Source: Acidovorax sp. YS12 (lineage in GTDB: Bacteria > Pseudomonadota > Gammaproteobacteria > Burkholderiales > Burkholderiaceae_C). From it: a DNA stretch of 64,000 nucleotides. Location: contig CP053915.1 of NCBI GenBank assembly GCA_021496925.1, forward strand, positions 1,550,001 through 1,614,000, given 5' to 3'. Position 1 is the stretch's first letter. Every line of letters begins with the position of its first letter. Positions 50,820 through 58,786 of this stretch are shown piece by piece. Below the pieces are notes generated by a model. It was given only the letters and a program-made list of their open reading frames with translations. It ran no database searches and had not been told where the DNA came from. A program made the translations under genes and the position numbers.

Positions 50820-51248
50820 ATGCCCGCCATGGCCTCCCGCAGCGGCAGCCGCCGCCGTTCGATGAACGAAATCAACATGGTGCCCTTCATCGACGTGATG
50901 CTGGTGCTGCTCATCATCTTCATGGTCACGGCGCCGATGCTCACGCCCAGTTCCATCGACGTGCCCAGCGTCGGCAAGGGCAAGGCGCAGCCCAAGAGCT
51001 TCGCCACCGTGATCGTCGGCAAGGACGGCGACCTGCGCTTCAAGACCCGCGACGCCGAGCGCACGCTCAACCTGCGCGAGATCGGCGCCACGGCGCGCCA
51101 GTGGCAGGAAGGCCAGCCGGCCGAGTCCGCCGTCATCATCGCCGCCGACAAAAGCGTGCAGTACGAGGCCGTGGTCAAGGCCATGGACGCGCTGCAGCGC
51201 GCCGGCGTGCAGCGCGTGGGCCTGTCAGTCAAGCAAGGGAACCCCTGA
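50820..51248 (+). CDS. tolR: Tol-Pal system protein TolR
   Basis: 142 aa. ExbD/TolR family: cytoplasmic N-terminus, one helix with the proton-relaying Asp in MNEINMVPFIDVMLVLLIIFM (Asp about residue 26), then a periplasmic domain ending VGLSVKQ. Length matches E. coli TolR (142). Between tolQ and tolA with short gaps. Confidence 0.93.
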   Translation: MPAMASRSGSRRRSMNEINMVPFIDVMLVLLIIFMVTAPMLTPSSIDVPSVGKGKAQPKSFATVIVGKDGDLRFKTRDAERTLNLREIGATARQWQEGQPAESAVIIAADKSVQYEAVVKAMDALQRAGVQRVGLSVKQGNP

Positions 51249-51273
51249 GCGGCCAGGCCCCTCTACCCCGTCC

Positions 51274-52239
51274 ATGCAGGCCTTCAACGACCGCGACCAG
51301 TTCGCCCCGCCCCGCCCGCCCGGGCGCCTGCGCGCCATCGCGCTGGCGGTGCTCGCCCACGGCATCCTGATCGGTGCGCTGACCTGGGGCGTGCAGTGGA
51401 AGACCAGCGCCGACCAGCCCGCCGTGGAGGCCGAACTCTGGGCCGCCATCCCGCAGCAGGCGGCGCCGCGCGAGGTGGCCCCGCCGCCACCGCCGCCCGT
51501 GGCGGCGCCCGAGCCCGCGCCAGTGGCCCCGCCGCCCCCGCCCGCCCCGCCGCCACGCCAGGCGCAGCCCGATACGCACGAGGCCGACATCGCCCTGGAG
51601 CGCCAGAAAAAGCGCCAGGAAGAAGAAAAGAAGCGCCAGCACGAGCAGGAGCTGGAACGCAAGGAGCACGAGCGCCGCGAACGCCTGGAGCAGGAGAAGA
51701 AGGAACGCCTGCAGAAGGAAAAGGCCGCGCACGAAAAAGCCGAACGCGAGAAGGCCCAGCGCGAGAAGCAACTGGCCGAGCAGAAGAAGCTGGAGCAGCA
51801 GAAAGCCGAGCAGGAAAAGCAGAAGAAGCTGGCCGAGGAAAAGCGCAAGGCCGAAGCCGAGGCCAAGCGCGCCGAGGAGTTCCGCAAGGAGCAGATGCGC
51901 CGCATCGCCGGCCTGGCGGGCGCCACCGGCGGCGAGACCGCCACGGGCACCGCGCAGCGCAGCGCCGGCCCCTCTGGCAGCTACGGCGGCAAGGTGGCGG
52001 CCAAGGTCAAGCCCAACATCATTTACCCCGACGCGGTGTCGGGCAACCCGCGCACCGAGGTGGAGGTGCGCGCCGCGCCGGACGGCACCATCGTCGGCAC
52101 GCGCATCCTGCAGTCCAGCGGCAACAAGGCCTGGGACGACGCCGTGGTGCGCGCCCTGCAGAAGACCGAAACCCTGCCGCGCGACGTGGACGGGCGCGTG
52201 CCCTCGTCGCTGGTGATCGGCTTCCGCCCGAAGGACTGA
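51274..52239 (+). CDS. tolA: Tol-Pal system protein TolA
   Basis: 321 aa. N-terminal helix (about residues 15-35), Pro-rich linker (APPPPPPVAAPEPAP), a long Glu/Lys/Gln-rich coiled coil (residues ~105-215) spanning the periplasm, and a C-terminal TolA/TonB-like domain (YGGKVAAKVKPNIIYPD, VEVRAAPDGTIVGTRIL). It links the inner membrane to Pal/TolB. Notably tolB and pal do not follow: tolA is succeeded by a hairpin and a convergent transporter gene. Confidence 0.92.
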   Translation: MQAFNDRDQFAPPRPPGRLRAIALAVLAHGILIGALTWGVQWKTSADQPAVEAELWAAIPQQAAPREVAPPPPPPVAAPEPAPVAPPPPPAPPPRQAQPDTHEADIALERQKKRQEEEKKRQHEQELERKEHERRERLEQEKKERLQKEKAAHEKAEREKAQREKQLAEQKKLEQQKAEQEKQKKLAEEKRKAEAEAKRAEEFRKEQMRRIAGLAGATGGETATGTAQRSAGPSGSYGGKVAAKVKPNIIYPDAVSGNPRTEVEVRAAPDGTIVGTRILQSSGNKAWDDAVVRALQKTETLPRDVDGRVPSSLVIGFRPKD

Positions 52240-52252
52240 GCTACCAAAAAGA

Positions 52253-52330
52253 GAGCTGCCAGCGCTTGCTGCGCAAGGATTTCAAATGCTTCCATGCATC
52301 AAACCCTTGCACAGCAAGCGCTGGCAGCTC
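52253..52330. terminator. Inverted pair of family S repeats forming a large hairpin
   Basis: AGCTGCCAGCGCTTGCTG (52254-52271) pairs perfectly with CAGCAAGCGCTGGCAGCT (52312-52329); 19 bp with the flanking G/C, loop of about 40 bases. It lies between convergent tolA and the MHS transporter, so it could terminate both. Both arms are copies of the dispersed repeat. Confidence 0.7.
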
Positions 52331-52344
52331 CTGTTTTCAGAGCA

Positions 52345-53688
52345 TCACACGCGCTGCTCGATCAGCCGGTTGATGCGCAGCGCCCCCAGCGTGCACACCA
52401 CGCCCGACAGCAGGTACAGCGACACGGCCCCCAGGCCGAAGCGCGCCGACAGCCCCAGCGCCACCAGCGGCGCGAAGGCCGCGCCCAGCAGCCAGGCCAG
52501 GTCGGCCGACAGCGCGGCGCCGGTGTAGCGGTGGCGCGCGGCGAAGTTGGCCGTGACCGTGCCCGAGGCCTGGCCATACGACAGCCCCAGCAGCACGAAG
52601 CCCAGCAGCAGGAACAGGTTGTGGCCCGCCGCCGTGCCGGCGCCCAGCATCCACGGCACAGCCAGGCTGAACAGGCCGATGAGCACGGCCATGGCGCCCA
52701 GCAGCGTGCGCCGCCCCACCCGGTCGGCCAGCCGGCCCGAGGCCACCATGGCCCCGGCCGCCAGCAGCGCGCCGACGATCTGCACGCCCAGCACCTGCGG
52801 CACCGGCTGGTCGGCATAGAGCACGATCCACGACAGCGGGAACACCGTGACCAGGTGGAACAGCGCAAAGCTGGCCAGTGCCGCGAACGCGCCCAGCAGC
52901 ACGTTGCCGCCCGCGTCGGCCAGCACGCGCGTGACCGGCACGGGGTGCAGCTCGCGCTCTTGCAGCAGGTCGGCATACGACTGCCCCACCACCAGGCGCA
53001 GACGCGCGAACAGCGCCACCACGTTGATGGCGAAGGCCACGCAGAACGGGTAGCGCCAGCCCCAGTCGAGGAACTCGTCCGGCGTCAGGCTGGCGTACAG
53101 GTAGGCGAACAGGCTGGCCGCCAGGGCAAAGCCCAGCGGCGCGCCCAGCTGGCCCAGCATGGCGTACCAGCCGCGGCGCTGGCGCGGCGCGGCCAGCGCC
53201 AGCAGCGAGGGCAGCCCGTCCCAACTGCCGCCCAGCGCCAGGCCCTGGCCCAGGCGCAGCAGCACCAGCGCCGTGATGGCCGAGGCGCCGGCCTGCGCGT
53301 AGCTGGGCAGGAAGGCCATGCCCACGGTGCACGCGCCCAGCAGCACCAGCGCCAGCGTGAGCTTGGTGCCGCGCCCCCAGCGCCGCTGCACCGCCATCGA
53401 CAGCGCGGTGCCGAACGGCCGCACCACGAAGGCCAGGGCGAAGATGCCGAACGCGGCCAGCGTGCCCTCAAGGCGCGGCAGGAACGGGAACAGCAGGCTG
53501 GGAAAGACCAGCACGCTGGCGATGCCGAAGACGAAGAAGTCGAAGTACTCCGACGACCGGCCGATGACCACGCCCACGGCGATGTCGCCCGGGGCCACGT
53601 CTTCGTCGGTATGCGCCTGCGCCAGGGCTGCGCCGCCCCAGGCGGGCGCATGCAGTGCATGCACTGTCGTTTGGCCATGGTTGCTCAT
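52345..53688 (-). CDS. MFS transporter, metabolite:H+ symporter (MHS) family
   Basis: 447-aa major-facilitator protein with 12 predicted helices. The N-terminal GVVIGRSSEYFDFFVFGIASVLVFP is the MHS-family signature near helix 1; RPFGTALSMAVQRRWGRGTKL is the loop 2-3 motif. Members move citrate, alpha-ketoglutarate, shikimate, betaine and similar compounds with protons; the substrate here is unknown. Start at ATG 53688, preceded on the minus strand by AAGGAGCGTGC. Convergent with tolA. Confidence 0.85.
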   Translation of the reverse strand: MSNHGQTTVHALHAPAWGGAALAQAHTDEDVAPGDIAVGVVIGRSSEYFDFFVFGIASVLVFPSLLFPFLPRLEGTLAAFGIFALAFVVRPFGTALSMAVQRRWGRGTKLTLALVLLGACTVGMAFLPSYAQAGASAITALVLLRLGQGLALGGSWDGLPSLLALAAPRQRRGWYAMLGQLGAPLGFALAASLFAYLYASLTPDEFLDWGWRYPFCVAFAINVVALFARLRLVVGQSYADLLQERELHPVPVTRVLADAGGNVLLGAFAALASFALFHLVTVFPLSWIVLYADQPVPQVLGVQIVGALLAAGAMVASGRLADRVGRRTLLGAMAVLIGLFSLAVPWMLGAGTAAGHNLFLLLGFVLLGLSYGQASGTVTANFAARHRYTGAALSADLAWLLGAAFAPLVALGLSARFGLGAVSLYLLSGVVCTLGALRINRLIEQRV

Positions 53689-53849
53689 ATGCACGCTCCT
53701 TGGTGGACTGGAACAGTGCCGTTCTACACCTGGCGCCACCGCGCCACAAGCGTGGCGAAACCCCGCTTGTCAAGCGCTGCGGCAGGCCTTATTGCGCCCG
53801 GCCAAAGTCATCGCACGGCGCCGCCACACAAGGACGATTCATTGACATT

Positions 53850-53862
53850 GGACAAAATGTCC
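53850..53862. promoter_or_regulatory. 13-bp palindrome upstream of cyoABCD
   Basis: GGACAAAATGTCC, perfect dyad (5-bp arms), just after TTGACA (53842-53847). A -10-like TACATT at 53887-53892 would put its centre near -43, a usual activator position. The adjacent regBA system makes a redox regulator plausible, but the site does not resemble any consensus closely. The rest of the 258-base gap between the MHS gene and cyoA shows no other signal. Confidence 0.4.
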
Positions 53863-53946
53863 CATACGCGATTGGGATAGCCGCGCTACATTTCGCAGCC
53901 TCCGTACCCGCGTTGGCGCGCCAACGCCCACTTAGGCGTCCCTCCC

Positions 53947-54960
53947 ATGAGAAAACCCAAGGAACCCCGCAGGCTGGCCTGGCCTGCTGCGGCCCTGGCC
54001 GCGGCCACGGCCCTGGCCGGCTGCAGCAAGGCCGTCGTGCTCAACCCGGCCGGCGACGTTGCCGCGCAGCAGGGCCAACTGGTCGTCACGGCCACGCTGC
54101 TGATGCTGGTCATCATCGTGCCGGTCATCGCCCTGACCCTGTTCTTCGCCTGGAAGTACCGCCAGGGCAACGCCGAGGCCGAGTACGACCCCGAATGGCA
54201 CCACTCCACCAAGCTGGAGCTGGTGATCTGGTCGGTGCCGCTGGTCATCATCATCATCCTGGGCGCGCTGACCTGGGTGACCACGCACAAGCTCGACCCG
54301 TACCGCCCGCTGGACCGCATCGATGCCAGCCGCCCCGTCCCGGCCGGTGTGGAGCCGCTGGAAGTGCAGGTGGTGGCGATGGACTGGAAGTGGCTTTTCG
54401 TCTACCCCGAGCAGGGCATTGCCCTGGTGAACGAGCTGGCCGCGCCGGTGGACCGCCCGATCCACTTCAAGCTCACCGCCACCTCGACCATGAACGCCTT
54501 CTACGTGCCCGACCTGGCCGGCATGGTCTACGCCATGCCCGGCATGCAGACCGAGCTGCACGGCGTGATCAACCAGGCGGGCGTGTTCCCCGGCCTGGCC
54601 TCGCACAACAGCGGCGCGGGCTTCTCGGGCATGACGTTCAAGTTCCACGGCCTGTCGGACGCCGGCTTTGCCCAGTGGGTGCAAAAGGCCCAGGCCGAGG
54701 GCAAAGCGCTGGACAAGGCGACCTACCTGCAACTGGCCAAACCCAGCGAGCGCGACCCGGTGCAGCGCTTCGCGCGCGTGGACGCCGACCTGTACGACCG
54801 CGTGCTCAACCGCTGCGTGGAAGAAGGCCAGGTGTGCATGCACGAGATGATGGCCATGAACGAGCGCGCCCGCGCCGCGCTGCCACCCGACCAGTGCACT
54901 CCGGCCAATGCGCCGCAAACCATCGCCGCCCTGGAGCGCCAGGAGAACCCGCATGACTGA
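53947..54960 (+). CDS. cyoA: Cytochrome bo3-type quinol oxidase subunit II
   Basis: 337-aa lipoprotein (lipobox LALAGC, Cys about residue 26) with two helices (about residues 45-70 and 92-115) and a cupredoxin domain. The CuA-ligand pattern of cytochrome c oxidases is absent: the segment AFYVPDLAGMVYAMPGMQ..SHNSGAGFSGM lacks the Cys pair, so it is a quinol oxidase. C-terminal COX-ARM-like region present. First gene of cyoABCD; its end overlaps the cyoB start by 8 bases. Confidence 0.93.
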   Translation: MRKPKEPRRLAWPAAALAAATALAGCSKAVVLNPAGDVAAQQGQLVVTATLLMLVIIVPVIALTLFFAWKYRQGNAEAEYDPEWHHSTKLELVIWSVPLVIIIILGALTWVTTHKLDPYRPLDRIDASRPVPAGVEPLEVQVVAMDWKWLFVYPEQGIALVNELAAPVDRPIHFKLTATSTMNAFYVPDLAGMVYAMPGMQTELHGVINQAGVFPGLASHNSGAGFSGMTFKFHGLSDAGFAQWVQKAQAEGKALDKATYLQLAKPSERDPVQRFARVDADLYDRVLNRCVEEGQVCMHEMMAMNERARAALPPDQCTPANAPQTIAALERQENPHD

Positions 54961-56962
54961 ACACACACCCGCCGCCGCGCCCCACTGGCTGCTCGGCCGC
55001 ATCACCTGGGATTCGATCCCGATGGCGCATGAGCCCATCGTGCTCTACACCTTCCTCGCCACCATGCTGGGCGGCCTGGCCGTGGTCGCTGCCCTGGCCA
55101 GGTTCCGCCTCTGGGGCCCGCTGTGGAAGGACTGGATCTGCTCGATCGACCACAAGAAGATCGGCATCATGTACATGGTGCTGGGCCTGGTCATGTTCCT
55201 GCGCGGCTTCGCCGACGCGGTGATGATGCGCCTGCAGCAGTCCATGGCCTTCGGCGAGAGCATGGGCTACCTGCCGCCGCACCACTACGACCAGATCTTC
55301 ACCGCCCACGGCGTGATCATGATCTTCTTCGTGGCCATGCCGTTCGTCACGGGGCTGATGAACTACCTCGTGCCGCTGCAGATCGGCGCGCGCGACGTGT
55401 CGTTCCCGTTCCTGAACAACTTCAGCTTCTGGATGACCGCCGGCGGTGCCGTGCTGGTGATGCTGTCGCTGTTCCTGGGCGAGTTCTCCACGGCCGGCTG
55501 GCTGGCGCTGTCCAACCTGGGCGCGCAGAACCCGGGCGTGGGGCTGGACTACTACATCTGGGGCCTGCAGGTCGCGGGGGTGGGCACCACGCTCTCTGGC
55601 ATCAACCTGATCGTCACCATCGTCAAGATGCGCGCGCCGGGCATGAGCCTGATGAAGATGCCCGTGTTCACCTGGACCGCGCTGTGCACCAACGCGCTGA
55701 TCGTGGCCTCGTTCCCGGTGCTGACGGCGGCCCTGGTGCTGATGTCGCTCGACCGCTACGTCGGCACCAACTTCTTCACCAACGACCTGGGCGGCAACGC
55801 CATGCTGTACGTGAACCTGATCTGGATCTGGGGCCACCCCGAGGTCTACATCCTGGTGCTGCCCTGCTTCGGCATCTTCTCCGAGGTGGTGGCCACGTTC
55901 AGCCGCAAGCGCCTGTTCGGCTACACGTCGATGGTCTATGCCACGGTGTGCATCACGGTGCTGTCGTACCTGGTGTGGCTGCACCACTTCTTCACCATGG
56001 GCTCGGGCGCCACGGTGAACACCTTCTTCGGCATCACCACGATGATCATCTCGATCCCGACGGGCGCCAAGATCTTCAACTGGCTGTTCACCATGTACAA
56101 GGGCCGCATCCGCTTCACCGTGCCCATGCTGTGGACGGTGGGCTTCATGTGCACCTTCGCCATCGGCGGCATGACCGGCGTGCTGCTGGCCGTGCCCCCG
56201 GCCGACTTCGTGCTGCACAACTCGCTGTTCCTGATCGCGCACTTCCACAACGTCATCATCGGCGGCGTGGTGTTCGCGGTGTTCGCCGGCATCAACTACT
56301 GGTACCCCAAGGCCTTCGGCTACCGGCTTGACGAGTTCTGGGGCAAGTGCTCGTTCTGGTTCTGGCTGGTGGGCTTCTGGGTGGCGTTCACGCCGCTGTA
56401 CATCCTGGGCCTGATGGGCGTGACGCGCCGCGTCAGCCACTTCGAGGACGCATCGCTGCAGGTCTGGTTCGTCATCGCCGCCTTCGGCGCCGCGCTGATC
56501 GCGCTTGGCATCGCCAGCTTCTTCATCCAGCTGTTCGTGAGCTACCGCAGGCGCGACGCGCTGCGCGACGTGACCGGCGACCCCTGGGACGGCCGCACGC
56601 TGGAGTGGGCCACCTCCTCGCCCCCGCCGCAGTACAACTTCGCTTTCACCCCGGTGGCGCACGAGATCGACGCCTGGTGGGACATGAAGAAGCACGGCTA
56701 CCAGCGCCCGCTGGCGGGCTTCCAGCCCATCCACATGCCCGCCAACACGGGCGCGGGCATCGTGATCGCAGGCCTGTCCACGGTGTTCGGCTTCGCCATG
56801 ATCTGGCACATGTGGCCGCTGGCGGCGGCCTCGTTCGCGGCCACCGTGCTGGCGTCGATCATCCACACCTTCAACTACCAGCGTGACTACCACATCCCGG
56901 CCGCCGAAGTGGCGGCCACGGAAGCCGCACGCACCCAGCAACTGGCAGCCGCCCATGTCTGA
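54953..56962 (+). CDS. cyoB: Cytochrome bo3-type quinol oxidase subunit I
   Basis: 669-aa haem-copper oxidase with ~15 helices. Key segments: MHDIFTAHGVIM-type helix (YDQIFTAHGVIMIFF), WIWGHPEVYILVLPCFG (CuB His and cross-linked Tyr), YLVWLHHFFTMG (His pair), and IAHFHNVIIGGVVFA (haem ligands). It reduces O2 with quinol electrons while pumping protons. The ATG at 54953 overlaps cyoA (ATGACTGA) and the stop overlaps cyoC by 8 bases. Confidence 0.95.
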   Translation: MTEHTPAAAPHWLLGRITWDSIPMAHEPIVLYTFLATMLGGLAVVAALARFRLWGPLWKDWICSIDHKKIGIMYMVLGLVMFLRGFADAVMMRLQQSMAFGESMGYLPPHHYDQIFTAHGVIMIFFVAMPFVTGLMNYLVPLQIGARDVSFPFLNNFSFWMTAGGAVLVMLSLFLGEFSTAGWLALSNLGAQNPGVGLDYYIWGLQVAGVGTTLSGINLIVTIVKMRAPGMSLMKMPVFTWTALCTNALIVASFPVLTAALVLMSLDRYVGTNFFTNDLGGNAMLYVNLIWIWGHPEVYILVLPCFGIFSEVVATFSRKRLFGYTSMVYATVCITVLSYLVWLHHFFTMGSGATVNTFFGITTMIISIPTGAKIFNWLFTMYKGRIRFTVPMLWTVGFMCTFAIGGMTGVLLAVPPADFVLHNSLFLIAHFHNVIIGGVVFAVFAGINYWYPKAFGYRLDEFWGKCSFWFWLVGFWVAFTPLYILGLMGVTRRVSHFEDASLQVWFVIAAFGAALIALGIASFFIQLFVSYRRRDALRDVTGDPWDGRTLEWATSSPPPQYNFAFTPVAHEIDAWWDMKKHGYQRPLAGFQPIHMPANTGAGIVIAGLSTVFGFAMIWHMWPLAAASFAATVLASIIHTFNYQRDYHIPAAEVAATEAARTQQLAAAHV

Positions 56963-57566
56963 TACACACGCCCTGACCCCGCGCGCATACCACCTCGCGC
57001 ACGAGCCCCACCCCGAGAACGGCACGGCCCTGGGCTTCTGGCTCTACCTGATGAGCGACTGCCTCATCTTCGCCGCGCTGTTCGCCACCTACGGCGTGCT
57101 GGGCCGCAGCTACGCCGGCGGCCCCACGGGCGCCGAACTGTTCGACCTGCCGCTGGTGGCGCTGAACACGGCCTTCCTGCTGCTGTCGTCCATCACCTTC
57201 GGCTTCGCCATGCTGCAAAAGCAGCAGAACAAGGTGGGCGGCACGCTGGCCTGGCTGGCCATCACCGGGCTGTTCGGCCTGTGCTTCCTGGGGCTGGAGC
57301 TGTACGAGTTCCACCACCTGATCCACCAGGGCGCGGGGCCGCAGCGCAGCGCCTTCCTGTCGGCCTTCTTCACCCTCGTGGCCACGCACGGGCTGCACGT
57401 CACCTTCGGCCTGGTCTGGCTGGTGGTGCTGATGGTGCAGATCGCCAGGCACGGCCTGATCCACGAGAACCAGCGGCGCCTGATGTGCCTGTCCATGTTC
57501 TGGCACTTCCTGGACGTGGTCTGGATCGGCGTCTTCACCTTTGTCTACCTGATGGGAGTGCTGTAA
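56955..57566 (+). CDS. cyoC: Cytochrome bo3-type quinol oxidase subunit III
   Basis: 203 aa with five helices, as in CyoC: LGFWLYLMSDCLIFAALFATY (first helix), GFAMLQKQQNKVGGTLAWLA, FFTLVATHGLHVTFGLVWLV and FWHFLDVVWIGVFTFVYLMG. Start ATG 56955 overlaps cyoB by 8 bases; cyoD follows immediately. Confidence 0.94.
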   Translation: MSDTHALTPRAYHLAHEPHPENGTALGFWLYLMSDCLIFAALFATYGVLGRSYAGGPTGAELFDLPLVALNTAFLLLSSITFGFAMLQKQQNKVGGTLAWLAITGLFGLCFLGLELYEFHHLIHQGAGPQRSAFLSAFFTLVATHGLHVTFGLVWLVVLMVQIARHGLIHENQRRLMCLSMFWHFLDVVWIGVFTFVYLMGVL

Positions 57567-57989
57567 ATGAGCGCCTCGCACACACCCACCCATGCGCATG
57601 ACGCGCACCACCACGGCGGCCATCACCACGACGCCGGCCCGCACAGCACGCTGTCGGGCTACATGGTCGGCTTCGTGCTGTCGGTCATCCTCACCGCCAT
57701 TCCGTTCTGGCTGGTGATGGGCAAGGTGATCGCCGACAAGGGCACCCTGGCCCTGGTGCTGGGCGCCTTCGCCGTGGCCCAGATCCTGGTGCACATGGTC
57801 TGCTTCCTGCACATGAACGGCAAGGTCGAGGGCGGCTGGACGCTGCTGTCCACGCTGTTCACCGTGGTCTTCGTGGCCGTGGGCATCGCCGGCACGCTGT
57901 GGGTCATGTTCCACATGAATGCCAACATGATGCCCACCCACGCCCCTGGCCACGCCCACACGCCGGCCGTGGAGCAGCGCGCGCCCTGA
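57567..57989 (+). CDS. cyoD: Cytochrome bo3-type quinol oxidase subunit IV
   Basis: 140 aa with a His-rich N-terminus (HAHDAHHHGGHHHDAGPH) and three helices; conserved GYMVGFVLSVILTAIPFWLVM and VHMVCFLHMN. The His-rich leader and a His-containing tail (THAPGHAHTP) are longer than in E. coli CyoD (109 aa) and could bind metal. Its stop overlaps the SURF1 gene start (TGATG). Confidence 0.93.
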   Translation: MSASHTPTHAHDAHHHGGHHHDAGPHSTLSGYMVGFVLSVILTAIPFWLVMGKVIADKGTLALVLGAFAVAQILVHMVCFLHMNGKVEGGWTLLSTLFTVVFVAVGIAGTLWVMFHMNANMMPTHAPGHAHTPAVEQRAP

Positions 57990-58786
57990 TGCCGCGCCCG
58001 CACCCGCCCTGGCTCCTGGCGCTGCTCGCGGCGCTGGGCCTGGCCCTGCTGCTGGGCTTTCTCGGCCTGGGCACCTGGCAGGTGCAGCGCCGCGCCTGGA
58101 AGCTCGACCTGATCGCGCGCGTGGCACAGCGCCTGCACGCGGCACCCTCTGCCCTGCCCCCCGCGGCGCAGTGGCCCGCCCTGGCGGTGGCGGACTACGA
58201 ATACCGCCCCGTGCAGGCCGAGGGCCGCTGGCTGCCGGCCCACACGGTGCTCACCCAGGCCACGACGGCGCTGGGGGCCGGCTTCTGGGTGCTGACGCCG
58301 CTGCAGCTGGACAGCGGCGGCACGCTGCTGGTGAACCGCGGCTTCATTCCCCAGGCCCAGCGCGCGCACTGGCAGCCCGACCCGACGCCAGCCGGCATGC
58401 CCGTGCGCATGCGGGGCCTGCTGCGCGCCAGCGAGCCCGGCGGCGGCTTCCTGCGCCGCAACGACCCGGCGCAGCAGCGCTGGCACTCGCGCGACGTGGC
58501 GGCCATCGCCCAGGCGCAGGGCCTGGCCCAGACAGCACCCTTCTTTCTCGACGCGGGCATCCCGGATGCCAGCCCCCCCGCGCCGGCCGAAGGCGCGCTG
58601 CCTGCGGGCCCCTGGCCCTACCCGGGGCTGACCGTGGTGCGCTTCTCCAACAGCCACCTGGCCTACGCCTTCACCTGGTATGGGCTTGCACTGCTGACGG
58701 TGGTGGCGGGCGTGCTTGTGGCACGCTACGAGCTTCGGCTGCGCGCGGCCGCAAGCCTCCCTCCCCCCGATGCTGCCCAGCCCTGA
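57989..58786 (+). CDS. SURF1-family oxidase assembly protein
   Basis: 265-aa SURF1/SHY1 protein: N-terminal helix (about residues 8-27) ending FLGLGTWQVQRRAWK, a periplasmic domain with GFWVLTPLQL and LLVNRGFIP, and a C-terminal helix in NSHLAYAFTWYGLALLTVVAG. SURF1 helps insert haem in subunit I of haem-copper oxidases. Directly coupled to cyoD. Presence with a cyo operon suggests assembly of this quinol oxidase. Confidence 0.88.
   Translation: MPRPHPPWLLALLAALGLALLLGFLGLGTWQVQRRAWKLDLIARVAQRLHAAPSALPPAAQWPALAVADYEYRPVQAEGRWLPAHTVLTQATTALGAGFWVLTPLQLDSGGTLLVNRGFIPQAQRAHWQPDPTPAGMPVRMRGLLRASEPGGGFLRRNDPAQQRWHSRDVAAIAQAQGLAQTAPFFLDAGIPDASPPAPAEGALPAGPWPYPGLTVVRFSNSHLAYAFTWYGLALLTVVAGVLVARYELRLRAAASLPPPDAAQP

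Noticed and set aside
51600..51910. CRISPR-like or tandem repeat in tolA
   Set aside because: The periodicity is codon repetition of the Lys/Glu/Gln coiled coil, not a repeat-spacer array.
54806..57025. Long minus-strand open frame (739 codons) opposite cyoB
   Set aside because: His/Gln/Arg-rich composition typical of the antisense of membrane-protein genes; no recognisable motif.
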